Positions 21,970 through 33,219 are shown, numbered from the stretch's first letter. The stretch is DNA of 64,000 nt from Prostheceraeus crozeri (GCA_907163375.1 CAJQUW010003586.1:1-64000), one strand, 5' to 3'. Numbers and translations are program-made. The notes: generated by a model not told the origin, from the sequence alone.

Positions 21970-22503
21970 CTGAAAGAAATATAACTGTCAATTTTCTGAA
22001 CTTATGGTCGATATACTTGCTATTGTTGAATGTGCAAGAGGATGTTTATATAATTAGGCAAGACATTGTTCAAATTTGCACGTTGGTGCCTCATAAATGG
22101 TTCATTACAATTATGCGCTACGCATAGGCCTATTTATTTGCGTCTCCAATCAATTTATGAGACGATGTACGATGTATTCATAGAAAATAATTGCTGCTTT
22201 TTTGCTGTGTAGGAAGGTCAGACTGATACACAACACAAGCTCGGGGACCTCCTTCAGATGTTTACGGAAACGGAGGAGGCAGGAGCTCAAATTTTTTGAT
22301 TTTACTGCGGTTATTGGATACACTATTGCACCGTTGTACACACAATCCTCTGCACAAACTCTCGAGTTGATCCCAGCTTCAGATTGCAGTGTAAAAGCAT
22401 CATAAGTAGCCCAGCTGTCTTACCTGAAAAATTACTGTTGGTGAAGACGTCTAAGATTCTCTGATGATGTGATCGATGAGACTGGAGGTTGTTTCGGGGC
22501 CAC
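21970..22503. other. non-coding; intron or flank
   Basis: Upstream side of the receptor exon. It begins with the acceptor tract and continues with A+T-rich sequence up to the end of the Polinton-like element. No gene is supported. Confidence 0.4.
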
Positions 22504-23640
22504 TACAGAGCTGATGATGAAAACGGATCATCTCAATTCCGCTGGAATTCAATCGATTTTCATGCCTTCCAATCGTGTCGCACATCAACGTGCCACGTAT
22601 CATTCAAGAGCTTGCATTCTCAGCTTTAAAATGAGCTATGATAGACCTGTATCCGTCATTGTATTTGCTGACCAGTGCTTGTAATATGAAGATCGCTGAA
22701 TTTTTCAATAAGAAAACGTGTGAGCATGATAATGAATGAATCAGGTACGGGGAGAACGAGTATTTTCTGAGCTCTCTTTTGACATACAGGTCATAAAACC
22801 GTCATGACCTTTTTGGTTGGAAATGTTATGTTCTCACTTTTCCGTCAAAGGTGTTTATGCTTGGCATCTTCGGAATCCTTGCGATGTGATGAACAGTACA
22901 AATATGCAAGTTATGTTCATATAAGTTCAAAAGTCTCAGCAAAAGTACACAAACAACATGTAAGGTGAACGAAGGTTCATAACAATACAATTTGTGACAA
23001 TTTAGTAGTGATCTCATCGCAAAATCAAGTGCAAAATGAGCAACGATGAGTCATCATGCTGACTCAGCCCCCCCTCTGGAGAGAGGAAGGACATGGCCAA
23101 GGATGTGCTGGGAGGGATGGGTCCGAGCGGCGGAAACCGTCCCCCCTCCAGTCAGACTTCCAACTTGGGAGGGAAGGATGGTAGAAAGTCGTGTGATAGC
23201 GTATTTGAGAGAGAGTGAGAAAAAAGCAGTGGAAAGCAGTGGAAGTCCAAGTTTTCCTTGGTTTAGAGTGGAAAATGACTTGAAAATGGCAGGAATCTCC
23301 GAAAAACGACAGAGTTAGAAAAAGGTGGGTTTTGGACGTTTTGGGGTGAGAAAGGTCCTATTTCGGGCTGAAGGGGGGATCGGATGGACAAACGGAGTGC
23401 AGATTCGGATTTTGCGTGCAATTCTGCATCGAGAGGGTGAGTTTCAAGTGAATCGGTGACAAAAAGTTTTCGCTGCCTCCCCCCCCCCTCGGCAGGGTTT
23501 CTTCCAACTTCGGTTCTACAGATGGTAGAAAGTCGTGTGGTAGCGCGTTTGAAAGCTAAGAGTGAGCCAAATGCAGTGGAAAGCATCGTTTGTCCAAGTC
23601 TTCCTTCGTTTAGGTGTGAGATCAAAATGTTGAGTTTTTG
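22504..23640 (+). repeat. left terminal inverted repeat of fossil A
   Basis: Nearly identical in inverse to the right end over about 22,504-23,410, then divergent but still alignable to about 23,640. The unit containing GTAGAAAGTCGTGTG occurs at 23,181 and again at 23,524, with a degenerate form at about 23,895, so the repeat is itself built of subrepeats of about 340 bp. ORFs here are mirrored in the other end and are probably by-products of the repeat. Confidence 0.9.
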
Positions 23641-24050
23641 AAAATCGCGAAATGGTGAGCTTAGGACTTTTTCGTGAAAATGCTAAATTGTGGCCTATTT
23701 GGTGACGACTCTCTCAGGAATGAAAGTGAATGAAGAGCTCCGGTTTCTTTTAGGGGAAACACCGCACTTTGTTCTCTAGGATCCTACCTTTTCAGATGTG
23801 TGGAAGGTATCGTTTCTAAATGAGAGCTCGTCTAAAATCGAATTTTTGTGCATTTTCCAAGATTTTGGATACTTTTTTTTCAACTCGGCTTCTGGTAACC
23901 GTAGATAGTCGAGGGATGGCTGAAATGAAAGGTGAGAGCAAGAAAGCGTTACTTTCAAAATTTGAAATCAATCGGAGCACTAGAACCGGAGATAGACGTG
24001 TTTAAACTTCTGGATGATTGAGATTACGTCATCAGCTGATCGCCACAACC

Positions 24051-24058
24051 TATATAAG
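24051..24058 (+). promoter_or_regulatory. TATA box (TATATAAG), left promoter of fossil A
   Basis: TATATAAG sits just inside the left repeat and is followed about 30 bases later by a TCAGTT initiator-like site. It faces the proline-rich ORF and the polymerase region. Confidence 0.55.
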
Positions 24059-24845
24059 TGGAGTCTCTACTTGTGGGAATCAGTTCTCCTCCCGACTTGG
24101 TTGGGGTAGTTGAACTCCGGAGCTCCGATAATATCATCGGAAATTCCAAAATCACAGGAGATGGCCTAGTCTCCAGGCCATAAAAGTTTCCATAACTTTA
24201 AAGGCTTGTAACTTTGCTTTCACAAGTCCTTTTCACTTGATTCAAAAAAGGTTTGAGAGGTCATGAATCCGGTCAAGTCATATATCACTTATAAAATTTC
24301 ATAAGTAGTACTAAATACTGAAGAACTCACCGCTAAGAAAATCTTATAAAGGGCAGTGCACCAGCTCTGCTCTTCACATTTATCTTTCACAAGGTGAGTG
24401 TCGGTGAGCTCCTGCTATCAGGTTGCTTTGACTTGCTATCAGGTTGAATAGTCTCTTGCTATCAAGAAATTCACTTATGCTCATAAAACATATCATCGCT
24501 GTAATACCTCCTTTGCTCGAGCGTTCCTTCGGGACGGCGGGTACTGCCGTAGAGGGATTGCGTTGTACGGGTTGTTCGTCGTTTGTTAGACCGAAACCTC
24601 TGAGCCGTTGCTCATGTTGCGCGTTCGACTTCATACTCAACGTGACGCTTTCTCTCGCCAGGTCAGAGTACTTCAGCCATTCGACAAAGGTTAGTCTTTA
24701 TGATATGGAGTAAAGGGAAATGTAATTCATTAGATGTTACTTCAATGATTGTTCCCATGATAAACGTTGACTAGGCAAATGAAACGATTCTCATCTTTCC
24801 TGTTCAGTGATTGAAGTCTTACTTATCTATTATCAACTATCCCTC

Positions 24846-25488
24846 ATGGAATTCAGCAAAGTTGAAAATTATCGCATTGCGGTCGAGATGGAGAAGGCTA
24901 CCATCGACCAATGTAAGCATTTGTATCACGGTTCACTCACTCTATTACTAACATCATTAGGGTAAACATCCCAATTAAAATCAAAACCCCTCCCCTATTT
25001 TATTCATGTTTAAACAGAATTGAAATTTTAACTCTGCTTATCCTTGCTCTCATTCATTTTCAGTGCATGAATGCATTCGAAATAGGGAACCCGTCATCCA
25101 AGGAGCAATCGGGCAAGCTTACGAGCAGCTTGGCAAGTGTAAGTACCCTCACCTATGAGAACTGAGAGTTGGAATGTCATGTTTTAGCACTTCTGTATCC
25201 GTATAGCTTACTCTCTATCATTGTTGTCTCCGCAACCTCTAATTTCATCTCTTTTTCCTCTCTACAGATTTAGCCAAGATGAAGAAGTGGGAAGAAGCCA
25301 CGAGGCGGGGGTTCGATGTTGAATTTCCGGCCCTACCTTCCCGCCCATTTACTTCCGCTCAAAGTCCGACTCCTTTCTCGGGCATCGTCATCCCTCCACC
25401 TCCACCGCCTGCTCCGCTCCCTGCACTAGTCTCTGCTCCCCGCCACCACGTCCCTCCGGCGCCCAAGCCAATTCACCAAGTATCGTGA
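24846..25488 (+). CDS. proline-rich ORF upstream of the polymerase (fossil A)
   Basis: Short coding pieces begin with MEFSKVENYR at 24,846. GT-AG-type junctions of the kind known in Polinton genes lie near 24,914-25,063 and 25,139-25,267. The last piece (25,268-25,488) has KKWEEATRRGFDVEFPALPS and a run PPPPPPAPLPA. Role unknown. It could be a small accessory protein or the N-terminal extension of the polymerase gene, whose recognisable sequence follows directly. Confidence 0.45.
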
Positions 25489-25489
25489 A

Positions 25490-28203
25490 TGGAAGAATGA
25501 GCTTACGTTCGACGGGTTAGATGTCAACACACTAGATTTTAAAGGCATCGCCCAATTTGAAAAACTTAATAAAATTAAGATCGTCGTCCATCTCTGGGAA
25601 AAAGGTCTGAAAGCCGTTAGGTATAATAATTGCCAAAGTACCTACGACCGGGTTGTCAATGTTCTCCTAGTTTATAGCGACAACCACCCAGAATAGCATT
25701 ATTTGGCATTCCTAAAATTTCAAAGTTCTATCATCATCAAGCAACCTATAGGGATAATTTTTATTACTGTGATCGCTGCACACGGCGTTTCACATCTAAA
25801 CCATTTTTTGAACAGCATTACGAGTGGTGTAGTCGGAGTAAGCTTCAAATGGAAGTGATTCCCAAAGATAAATTTTATAGGTATGAAGAAAAAGGCAATG
25901 AGCTGAGTCCCATTTGCATCGTTTATGCAGACATTGAATGCCATATTGATAGTGAAGATCAGACTCACCAACCTGCAGCCATTGCCTGTTATGAAGTTTG
26001 GTATTCTTACTATAGGAACCAAAATAAACTGCATGTGTGGCAAGGTGAAGACTGCATCTTAGAATTTTTAAAATTTTTGATAAAAAAGCCCGTTTTCATC
26101 AATGCTATGAAACGGAGCTCACTAGGAAACCCATGTGTTTCACAGAAGTCGATAAATTAAAATTTGATAGGACCACAGAATGTCTCGCTGCTGCTCATCC
26201 TTTGATGAGAAACAGCATAAGAAAGTGAGGGACCATTACCATCTCAGTTGCAAATTTAGGGCTGCATTGTGCAGTAAGTGTAATTTCTCACTTAGGCTCA
26301 AACGGCGAACGCTCCCCGTCATCTTTCATAACTTTAAATGTTATGATGCGCATATTCTTCCTCGCCATGGTCTAGGACATATGAAGTCATGGTCGATGAA
26401 TGTCATAGCACAAAGTTAGGAAAAATTCATCTCTCTGTCGGCCAAGGTCCATGTTGACAGGACGAAGGAGGGAAAGCTTGTATTTTATGACGTTAAGTTT
26501 ATGGACATTTTCCAGTTTATGTCTTCCTCCTTAGCTACTTTGGCTAATAATTTAGACTCACTTCCCCTCACTCAAAATTTAAAGAAAGACTATCCTACTA
26601 TTAGTGACAGTCTCATGCGACGGAAAGGGGTGTTTCCTTATAGTTATTTTAGTTCAATGGACACATTGAAGGAAACATCCCTTCCGTCCATTGATAAATT
26701 TAAGAACGATTTGACGGGTGAGGACTGTTCGCCTGATGACTATAGGCATGCACAGCAGGCATGGCAAGCATTAGGTTGTCACTCGTTTAGTGACTATATG
26801 CTTGCCTACTTAAAATTAGATGTTTTGTTCTCAGCCGATGTCTTTGTGGCTTTTAGGAAAGTTACACTGGAGCAGGACGTGTTGGACCCCGACCATTACG
26901 TAAGTTTACCGGGGTTGTCCTACCAGTCAGCTTTTAAAATGACAATGTAAAAATACATTTATTAGACGATCCCGAAATGTACACCATGTTTGAACGCGGG
27001 ATCCGAGGTGGACTGACGTTTGTCAACAAGCATGTTGTCAATGAAAAAGTCGATGGTGAATCTGACACCCACCTTATGTACATTGACCAAAAGAATTGAT
27101 ATGGAAATGCACTGTTGAAACCTTTGCCACAATCCCACTTTGCTTGGCTTGAACCCCATGAGCTTGAACACTTTTCCAACACCCAGCACATTTTAGGACT
27201 GGAAGATGAGGCTGACATAGGTTATTTGTTTGAAGTCGACCTCACCTACACAGACTGCATTAAGAATAAGACATCAGGCTTTCCCCTTGCTCCGGAGTCT
27301 GGTATAGTGACTGAAGATATGTATTCTCCCTTCATGGAGCAACTAAAATCTAAGTATGAAGGAGAAAATAAAATGAAATATAATCCTTTTAGAAAGCTGC
27401 TGCTCACCCAGTATGATAAAGAACATTACATTGTTCATTACAAGATTCTCAAATTCTATTTAAGGATGGGCATGCAGTTACAAAAAGTGCATAGGGGTGT
27501 TCAATTTCATCAAAAAGCCTTTTTGAAGCCTCACATAGATTTTAATACCCAGAAACGTGCTGCCTCCAAGAATCCTTTTGAAAAGGATTTCTTCAAATTT
27601 AAGAACAATTCCATCTTTGGTAAAACCATGGAGGATGTAAGAAAAAGCATCAATTATAATTTGGTGACTGATCCTGAGGTAGCTAGAAAAATACATCGTT
27701 CGAGACGCTTTGTATATGTTGATGCCATTACCGAAGATCTGGTCGGCATTAAGATGATAAAACCCAAAGTAGAGTTGTGCAAACCCATCTACATAGGTCA
27801 AGCCGATTTAGATCACTCCAAACTTGAGATGTACAACCTCTACTACCACACGACAAAATCATGCCCACTCATCCAGCATGCAGAATTGGTAGGCGGGGAT
27901 AGTGATAGCTTTTTCCTCGCACTCACCACTAGGAAAGGAGTCAGCAAGGAAGATATTCTGCACCAGCTAAAGCCACACTTTCATAGCTCCACCTATCCCA
28001 CAGAGCATCCGCTTTGGTCGACCTTAAATAAAGCAAAGCTGGGCTGCTTCAAAGATGAATGCGCCGGCAATAGGATAGAAGAGATGATCAAGCTTCGTCC
28101 CAAGATGTACTCTATAAAGTTAAAATCCTCAGAGTCTTCCATAAAACGGGCGAAAGGCATCTCCAAGTCTATCGTTAGGAAAATGACACATAGAGACTAT
28201 TGA
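25490..28203 (+). pseudogene. family-B DNA polymerase, Polinton type (fossil A, broken)
   Basis: Recognisable blocks in order: an FEKLNKIKI region upstream of the exonuclease domain, a C2H2-like finger (YYCDRCTRRFTSKPFFEQHY), ExoI ICIVYADIECHI, the KVRDHYHLSC/AALCSKCNFSL zinc segment, and YLKLDVLFSADVF (exonuclease region). After those come YLFEVDLTY, FKFKNNSIFGKTMEDVRKS (motif B), LVGGDSDSFFLAL (motif C, family DTDS) and KLRPKMYSIKL. This matches protein-primed polymerases of Polintons, which copy linear genomes. The longest open piece is 27,115-28,203. The gene is broken in several places. Confidence 0.88.
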
Positions 28204-28286
28204 GATGCTATAAATTCAACTAAAATAAGTTCAGGCAACATGTAATTTTAAAATCAAAGTTACACGAAGTCACGACACAACAACGT

Positions 28287-28691
28287 TCAGGAAACGGGCG
28301 CTCTCTGCTTGGGATGACAGGCGATGCTGGATGAGTCCTTACCACTCATTACCGTATGGCCATCCAGACAGACATCTACTTCCACCCAAGAGACAGAAAC
28401 TTTCTCTTCCTCCGGCCGACGATGTATGATGATGTACGCTTCTTCTCTGTTGTGGTTAATGTTTTGTTTTTCTCTCCATAGCGTCTTCTGTGGGATGTTG
28501 TCAGTGAGCGCCTTGTAACATGCGTCCACATCCTGATCACAACATATCATCGATGGGGTATTCAGTGCTTTTGCTGACTTTGTTTTGTCCCTGTACAGTT
28601 TCCGGCACATCAGTGACTTTGTTTTCTCCGCACACATCAGTGACTTTGTTTTCTCTCTGCACATCAGTGACTTTGTTTTCTCCCTGCACAT
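28287..28691 (-). CDS. hypothetical ORF with tandem repeats (fossil A)
   Basis: A 134-aa ORF that opens with repeats of CREKTKSLM, encoded by imperfect direct repeats of about 27-30 bp (28,590-28,710; core CATCAGTGACTTTGTTTTCTC). The rest (DQDVDACYKALTDNIP and so on) belongs to no family I know. It converges on the end of the polymerase region with an 84-base gap. Confidence 0.3.
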   Translation of the reverse strand: MCREKTKSLMCREKTKSLMCAEKTKSLMCRKLYRDKTKSAKALNTPSMICCDQDVDACYKALTDNIPQKTLWREKQNINHNREEAYIIIHRRPEEEKVSVSWVEVDVCLDGHTVMSGKDSSSIACHPKQRAPVS

Positions 28692-28759
28692 GAGTGACTT
28701 TGTTTTCTCCGTGTATAGTATTAACTATGTGTGACTGTGATGAAATGTCTTTCATTCAA

Positions 28760-29405
28760 TAACATATCATGTACAGACTGTCTCGTTTTTCTTCCGACAT
28801 AAAGATGGGATAATCACTCAATAGACAGAAGTATAAGTTTTGATCATTTTGTAAGATGGGTAGGGTTAGAAATAAAGTTGATGATTGTGAAGTTTGAATT
28901 AATGTTAGAATCATTTCACAGTTTGCAAAATAGGTTCAAGTGTAAAATAAAGTGAGAAGCATTTCACTGTTTTCAAGATAGGTAAAGTATAAAATAAAGT
29001 CATAAACATGTCAGAGTTTGTAAGTTAAAAATTAACATCCTCAAGTTTCCAACGAAAGTAACATCATGAAAATTTCTTCGGCTTAGGAAACATCAACCAC
29101 TTTGCTGACTCATGTCTATAAATAGCTCTGACTCATGAAGTGGTAAAGCACCAGTCAGTTAGATAAGAATCTAATCAGTCTTGTTGATGCCCTTTTCACC
29201 GACACGTGTGTGGGCGTTATTTATCAGACAAAGCGATGGCGCCTCACGTCAGACAGCATGACCTTTTCACCGACAAGTATATGTGTGTGTGTGTGTGGGC
29301 GTCATTTCTTGTCTAGAAATAGCGCTGACTCATCATAAAGCGATGAACCTTGTTGATGATCTTTTCACCGACATGTGTATGGGCGATAGTTCATTGCGAT
29401 GACTC
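28760..29405. repeat. intergenic repeats between the two gene blocks of fossil A
   Basis: Two sets of degenerate direct repeats. At 28,865-29,000 there are three copies of a phrase of about 50-75 bp ending in AAATAAAGT, a run of polyadenylation-like signals. At 29,186-29,390 there are three copies of CTTTTCACCGACAxGTGT, the second with a (TG)n run. A TATAAATA box at 29,117-29,124 faces right, but no plus-strand ORF follows it. Confidence 0.6.
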
Positions 29406-29407
29406 AT

Positions 29408-29965
29408 TCAAAACACATCATGTGATTGACACGATTCTATTAACTGTGACTCACGCAGATAACGTATTAAACATTTAACAATGTCAGCTACTTTACTGAT
29501 ATCACGTAAACCAGTCATGATATAATGTCCGTTGTGAAGCAGTGCAATATGTACAGGATGCCACTTCCGAATCAGAGCGGCAGGAAAGAGTTCAGTTTCA
29601 TAAAATATACAATGATTACTGGTTGTAATGTTGGCTAGACTCACTAACATCTTCAATTGAACAGACACTACTATATTTTTCAATGTCAGGGGACTGAGGC
29701 GTAGATGAGGCATGAGTGTTCGCATTTTCTTGACGACTTCATAACACATGGACTGCATCACGAAATGAGAAAGGTTTCCCAGCACTTGGATTTTGCCGCA
29801 GCGAAAGATTTGAAGATTTCGACCGTTGCTCATGCCAATGACCAACATTTGTGGACGACCGCGATCATACACTGAATCGGGAAGATGGGCATGCAGCTGT
29901 TCTAAATCGATGTCTCTTCTGAGAATCATTTCGCACATGGCGTTGATGATGCAGATGGGGAGCAT
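29408..29965 (-). CDS. TBP-like protein (TATA-binding fold), fossil A
   Basis: A 185-aa open frame that aligns from end to end with the two-repeat saddle of TBP. Repeat 1 has DIDLEQLHAHLPDSVYD, then RGRPQMLVIGMSNGRNLQIF and RCGKIQVLGN, matching TBP's L..A..A.YNPKRF, TALIFSSGKMVCTGA. The linker-to-repeat-2 boundary TLKNIVVSVQLKM matches IQNMVGSCDV. Repeat 2 has FYETELFPAALIRKWHPVHI, then ALLHNGHYIMTGLRDIS, matching YEPELFPGLIYRM..P...LLIFVSGKVVLTGA. It may recruit transcription machinery to the element's own TATA promoters. The DNA-intercalating phenylalanines are only partly conserved. The ORF looks whole. Confidence 0.72.
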   Translation of the reverse strand: MLPICIINAMCEMILRRDIDLEQLHAHLPDSVYDRGRPQMLVIGMSNGRNLQIFRCGKIQVLGNLSHFVMQSMCYEVVKKMRTLMPHLRLSPLTLKNIVVSVQLKMLVSLANITTSNHCIFYETELFPAALIRKWHPVHIALLHNGHYIMTGLRDISKVADIVKCLIRYLRESQLIESCQSHDVF

Positions 29966-30000
29966 GATTCACAAAAGACATGAAGGTTGAGTGAACTTCC

Positions 30001-30008
30001 CTTTTATA
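30001..30008 (-). promoter_or_regulatory. TATA box of the TBP-like gene
   Basis: TATAAAAG on the minus strand, about 36-43 bases before the ATG at 29,965. A start site about 30 bases downstream would fall just ahead of that ATG, giving a very short leader and supporting the chosen start. Confidence 0.65.
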
Positions 30009-30100
30009 CTTTTCCCATGAGGGTTTTGGAATCACGATGTAGCAATGATCATCATGTAGAATCATCTATTGAATGAGAATAAGTACAATGCCCTCCTACG

Positions 30101-30537
30101 TTAATGACACGGCAAGAGTTGGATAGGATAGCGCGATGCAACCTTCGTAGTTAAAGACGTTCTAGAGTTATCTGAAGTTGACGTTTCATACCATGAAATG
30201 TAACACACTGACTTTTCCATTATACATGGAGGCATGCTGATAATTTCCACATCATCATGATTCAAACCTGAGTGAAGAATGTAATGCCTAAGAAGGAGAG
30301 AGTAATCTTCATGTGTGGCATGGTGAGTGTACATTTTCTTTCTTGACAGGGTGGCCATCTTCTTTCCATGATGGGAACTTGTGGCCGCTTCCCATTGTGT
30401 CGAACAATTTCTTTGGGAATGGTGAGATTTTCTTTCAGAAATGTTTCAAGAGTATTGAATTGCAACCGAGTCCAATAGTCTAACGGCACACACACAGCGA
30501 TATCATACTGTGTTGGCATAACCTTTAGATAATTCAT
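30101..30537 (-). CDS. two overlapping hypothetical ORFs (fossil A)
   Basis: One frame (30,262-30,537, 91 aa) contains VPLDYWTRLQFNTLETFLKE followed by NLTIPKEIV. The same pattern, P-(I/L)-D-x-W-x-R-x-Q...LE...N..IP.E, is encoded again near 32.8-32.9 kb, so the element carries paralogues of an unknown family. The other frame (30,101-30,358, 85 aa) shows no known motif. Function unknown. Confidence 0.35.
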
Positions 30538-30710
30538 TCAATGACTTGGTGTTTTATGGTCACGACTTCTCCATGATGAGTTATCTTTTGATTGAAAGCA
30601 TTTTTACCCGATGCTAAAGTAAGGGAGTTCAGTGTACTCAGTGCGAGAGCAGAGGAGTTGATGGCTTCGAGCAACTGCATGGTTAGCGCAAGGTTGGAAA
30701 TGATTGCCAT
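30534..30710 (-). CDS. small hypothetical protein, 58 aa (fossil A)
   Basis: Begins MAIISNLALTMQLLEAINSS and ends HQVIE. Its stop overlaps the start of the next ORF in an ATGA arrangement, which suggests the two are read from one transcript. A TATAAAA box (30,726-30,732) lies only 16 bases upstream, so the real start may be the internal Met (MQLLEAI). It is amphipathic with no recognised family. Confidence 0.35.
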   Translation of the reverse strand: MAIISNLALTMQLLEAINSSALALSTLNSLTLASGKNAFNQKITHHGEVVTIKHQVIE

Positions 30711-30725
30711 GAGCTCAGTCGTTCG

Positions 30726-30732
30726 TTTTATA
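30726..30732 (-). promoter_or_regulatory. TATA box (TATAAAA), fossil A
   Basis: TATAAAA on the minus strand, followed by ACGACTGAGC, upstream of the small ORF pair at 30.26-30.71 kb. Confidence 0.4.
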
Positions 30733-30739
30733 ACCGCAT

Positions 30740-31850
30740 CTAGTTACAATCACATGCGTTTCCCTTTTCATGTTTTCAATGTCTTTATTACGTGACAAAG
30801 AGTTATCACACGTCAACGTTTCACCGCGTGGGTGGAAGCCTTCCCTATTTCTATACAGTCGTTCTAGTCCTCACAAAGACTTTAGTGACACGCCCCTTTT
30901 AGAGAACAAAGACCTATGAGTAACAAAGCAGAATGACTCAATTGGTGATACAGCTCTTCTAAAGACCAAAGACACATTCATTTATCTAACAAAGAACCCG
31001 ATAGTAATGCACAAAGCCAATGACTCATGTTGACCTATACACCATAGCAAATTACTCAGTTAAAAGAAATCTTTATTGCATCTACACAACATGTCGACCA
31101 TCAAACAAAGTCGTGTATGTAAACACACTCAGTTGAATCATGTTATGTGTAACAACGTATACATTTCCTTCCATCTTCTCTTCTTTTCTACCCATAATTT
31201 TCTCAATTTGTCGTACATAAAGTTGATAACTAAGAATAATCCATTCTGTGCAATAGGATCCAAACCGAAGCGGTTTTTGCTAATCTTTCAACTCTATATA
31301 AGCAACGAGTCTACCCTTTACATCTTGAGGTTGTAAACTCTCGATCAATCATTTGAAGAGAGGAAGGCTTTCAGTTAGCACTACTTTCATATCATCCATC
31401 TTATTTTAAATGTAAGTTTCCAATCTTGTAAAAATCCATCAAATCCTTGTTGATCAAGAGTCAAATGACACATATGGTTACTTAAGTTACGATGCGTCAT
31501 CGTAAACGTTGTGACTATAGATTTCACATTGCCTCAATGACGTCCACTATGAATAAAACGGAAATAACAATCATGTTCCACTGTAAGTTTATTCAACATC
31601 AGTCAAAATTCACAAGCAGAGAATACACTTCATGAAAAGATCATCACTCATTCACAGGGAGTAAAAACTTGTTCTATTTACACCCATGCTGTTGACAATA
31701 ATCTAGATACAGTTCATAAACATCATAGAGACTGCAATGTCAGCGTAAAGAGAGTTTTGCAATGTAGGTGGCTTTATTTCTAGTATTACAATGGGATGGT
31801 GGTCCGTAAAGGTGATGTCTCTCACCGAAACATACAGCCATATCAAAAAT
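30740..31850. other. intergenic part of fossil A with a TATA box
   Basis: No gene is supported. TATATAAG at 31,295-31,302 faces right and resembles the 24,051 promoter, including a downstream purine-rich stretch (GAAGAGAGGAAGGC), but no plus-strand ORF follows within 500 bases. It may drive a spliced or non-coding transcript, or be a relic. Confidence 0.4.
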
Positions 31851-31853
31851 CAT

Positions 31854-32245
31854 TTAATCTCTAAACTTCTTTTGATCACAATGCATATGATAGTCTTGTC
31901 TTACACGATCTACCCAGCATGGCAAATATAAATTATCAATTTGCAACTGAAGTGTTGCTGCTTCTAGTTCAGAATCATTGCATAATATTTGAACAATATG
32001 AAAACCTGACAGCCATCGTTTGAAATCACTTATCAAATGCGTTTCATTTACAAATCCAATATGAATCAAAATAGAAGGATCAAGTCCATGTACATGACGT
32101 CATGACCATTCTTCTTTGTGTGGAGGACAGTAGGCAAATCTATGATATACACTAACAACAGTTTGATCGCTTTCCCTCATTGCAATAGCACTCAACTCCT
32201 GCATTGGTGTCCCCTCAATGTCTATGAAGATGACAACCTACAATA
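31854..32245 (-). pseudogene. DEDD-type exonuclease-like domain (fossil A, broken)
   Basis: The segment starts VVIFIDIEGTPMQELSAIAM, where D-x-E is the first metal-binding pair of RNase H-fold 3'-5' exonucleases. It continues with VSVYHRF, HVHGLDPSILIHIGF, LISDFKRWL, QILCNDSELE (an ND pair like the second acidic motif) and LYLPCWVDRVRQDYHMHC. An acceptor-like TATTGTAG lies just before it. The family assignment comes from motif spacing. The region is broken. Confidence 0.5.
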
Positions 32246-32259
32246 TCAAAAAGACTTAA

Positions 32260-32734
32260 TCACAAGATAATACATTGAGCAGGAACTTTACAAGGATGTC
32301 TGTCCTTTACATAACAAAAGATAGATACAACATGATTACAATGTTTTAATTGAACATAACGCGCAAGACCGAGTTTTCCACATTCACTACATACTAACTG
32401 ATTACAATAATTAAGATTTCTCTTTGGTGGTAACACCATCTTTCTTTGATGTGTGACGACGTTTAGGTTTAGTGACAGGTTCTTGACACTCTTTGACACA
32501 AGAATCAATAACTTTCTCAATGTGATCAAGACCTGTTAACTCCGGTTGATGATGAATTTGAGCAATGCACCAATTGAGAGAAATCAAATTACCGTCAGAT
32601 TGATGAGGTCCCACATAAACAGCAGGCACCTCAATATGAAAGGAATAAAAGCCTGCACATAGCGATGACAATTCTGTTTCAACTGACTGTTCAACTGTCA
32701 CTCCTGAAGGGACTTTACAATACTTGCTTTGCAA
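32260..32734 (-). CDS. hypothetical ORFs with a cysteine cluster (fossil A)
   Basis: Two overlapping frames. One (32,411-32,734) gives 107 aa ending in a basic KPKRRHTSKKD tail. The other (32,260-32,529) has NYCNQLVCSECGKLG followed by LKHCNHVVSIFCYVKD, a C-x2-C...C-x-H...C pattern that could bind zinc. Neither is a family I recognise. They lie upstream, on the same strand, of the exonuclease-like segment. Confidence 0.3.
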
Positions 32735-32772
32735 AATATAGCAGCGAGTGCCGCGATAATATAAAGTTTATA

Positions 32773-33140
32773 TTATGAAGTTTTCTTTTCTGACCACAAC
32801 TGTAATAGTTCAGTGGGAATAAGAGCGTTTTGCCTCACAACGTCTTCTAAAATGTCAAGCTGCTGACGCAACCAATTATCAATAGGCATACCCAGGTTTT
32901 GACCGCAACGATTTACTTGCGTATCCACTTTTGGTAAGTATATGCCGGCGTTTGAAGATAGAGTCGAACACCGTTGTAGCGCACTTGTTGTTTGTAGGTA
33001 GGATAACCGTGAATTACCTTTTCAATTTTGGGATTCCACAGCTCGAGATGCTGAGGATTGAGTGATGCAGCAGTTGGAGTAGGATTCATGGCCATGGCAG
33101 TCTGTAACGAAAGAATACCACTAAGTACATTTATGATCAT
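32773..33140 (-). CDS. hypothetical ORF region with a repeated family motif (fossil A)
   Basis: The first frame (33,140-32,913) contains MNPTPTAASLNPQHLELWNP. Towards the end of the region another frame reads GMPIDNWLRQQLDILEDVV followed by ALIPTELL. This parallels VPLDYWTRLQ...LE...IPKE at 30.4 kb, so two paralogous genes seem to exist in this element. Function unknown. Confidence 0.35.
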
Positions 33141-33219
33141 CAGAGAAAAGAAAATCGTTAGCTTAGCAGTGAAAAATGAGGTGGCCCTTAAAAGGACCTT
33201 TTGCTGCGTTCACTATGAT

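Noticed and set aside
23046-23625. ORFs of 90 and 120 aa in the left terminal repeat of fossil A
   Set aside because: They are mirrored in the right repeat, overlap on both strands and carry no motif, so they are probably by-products of the repeat.
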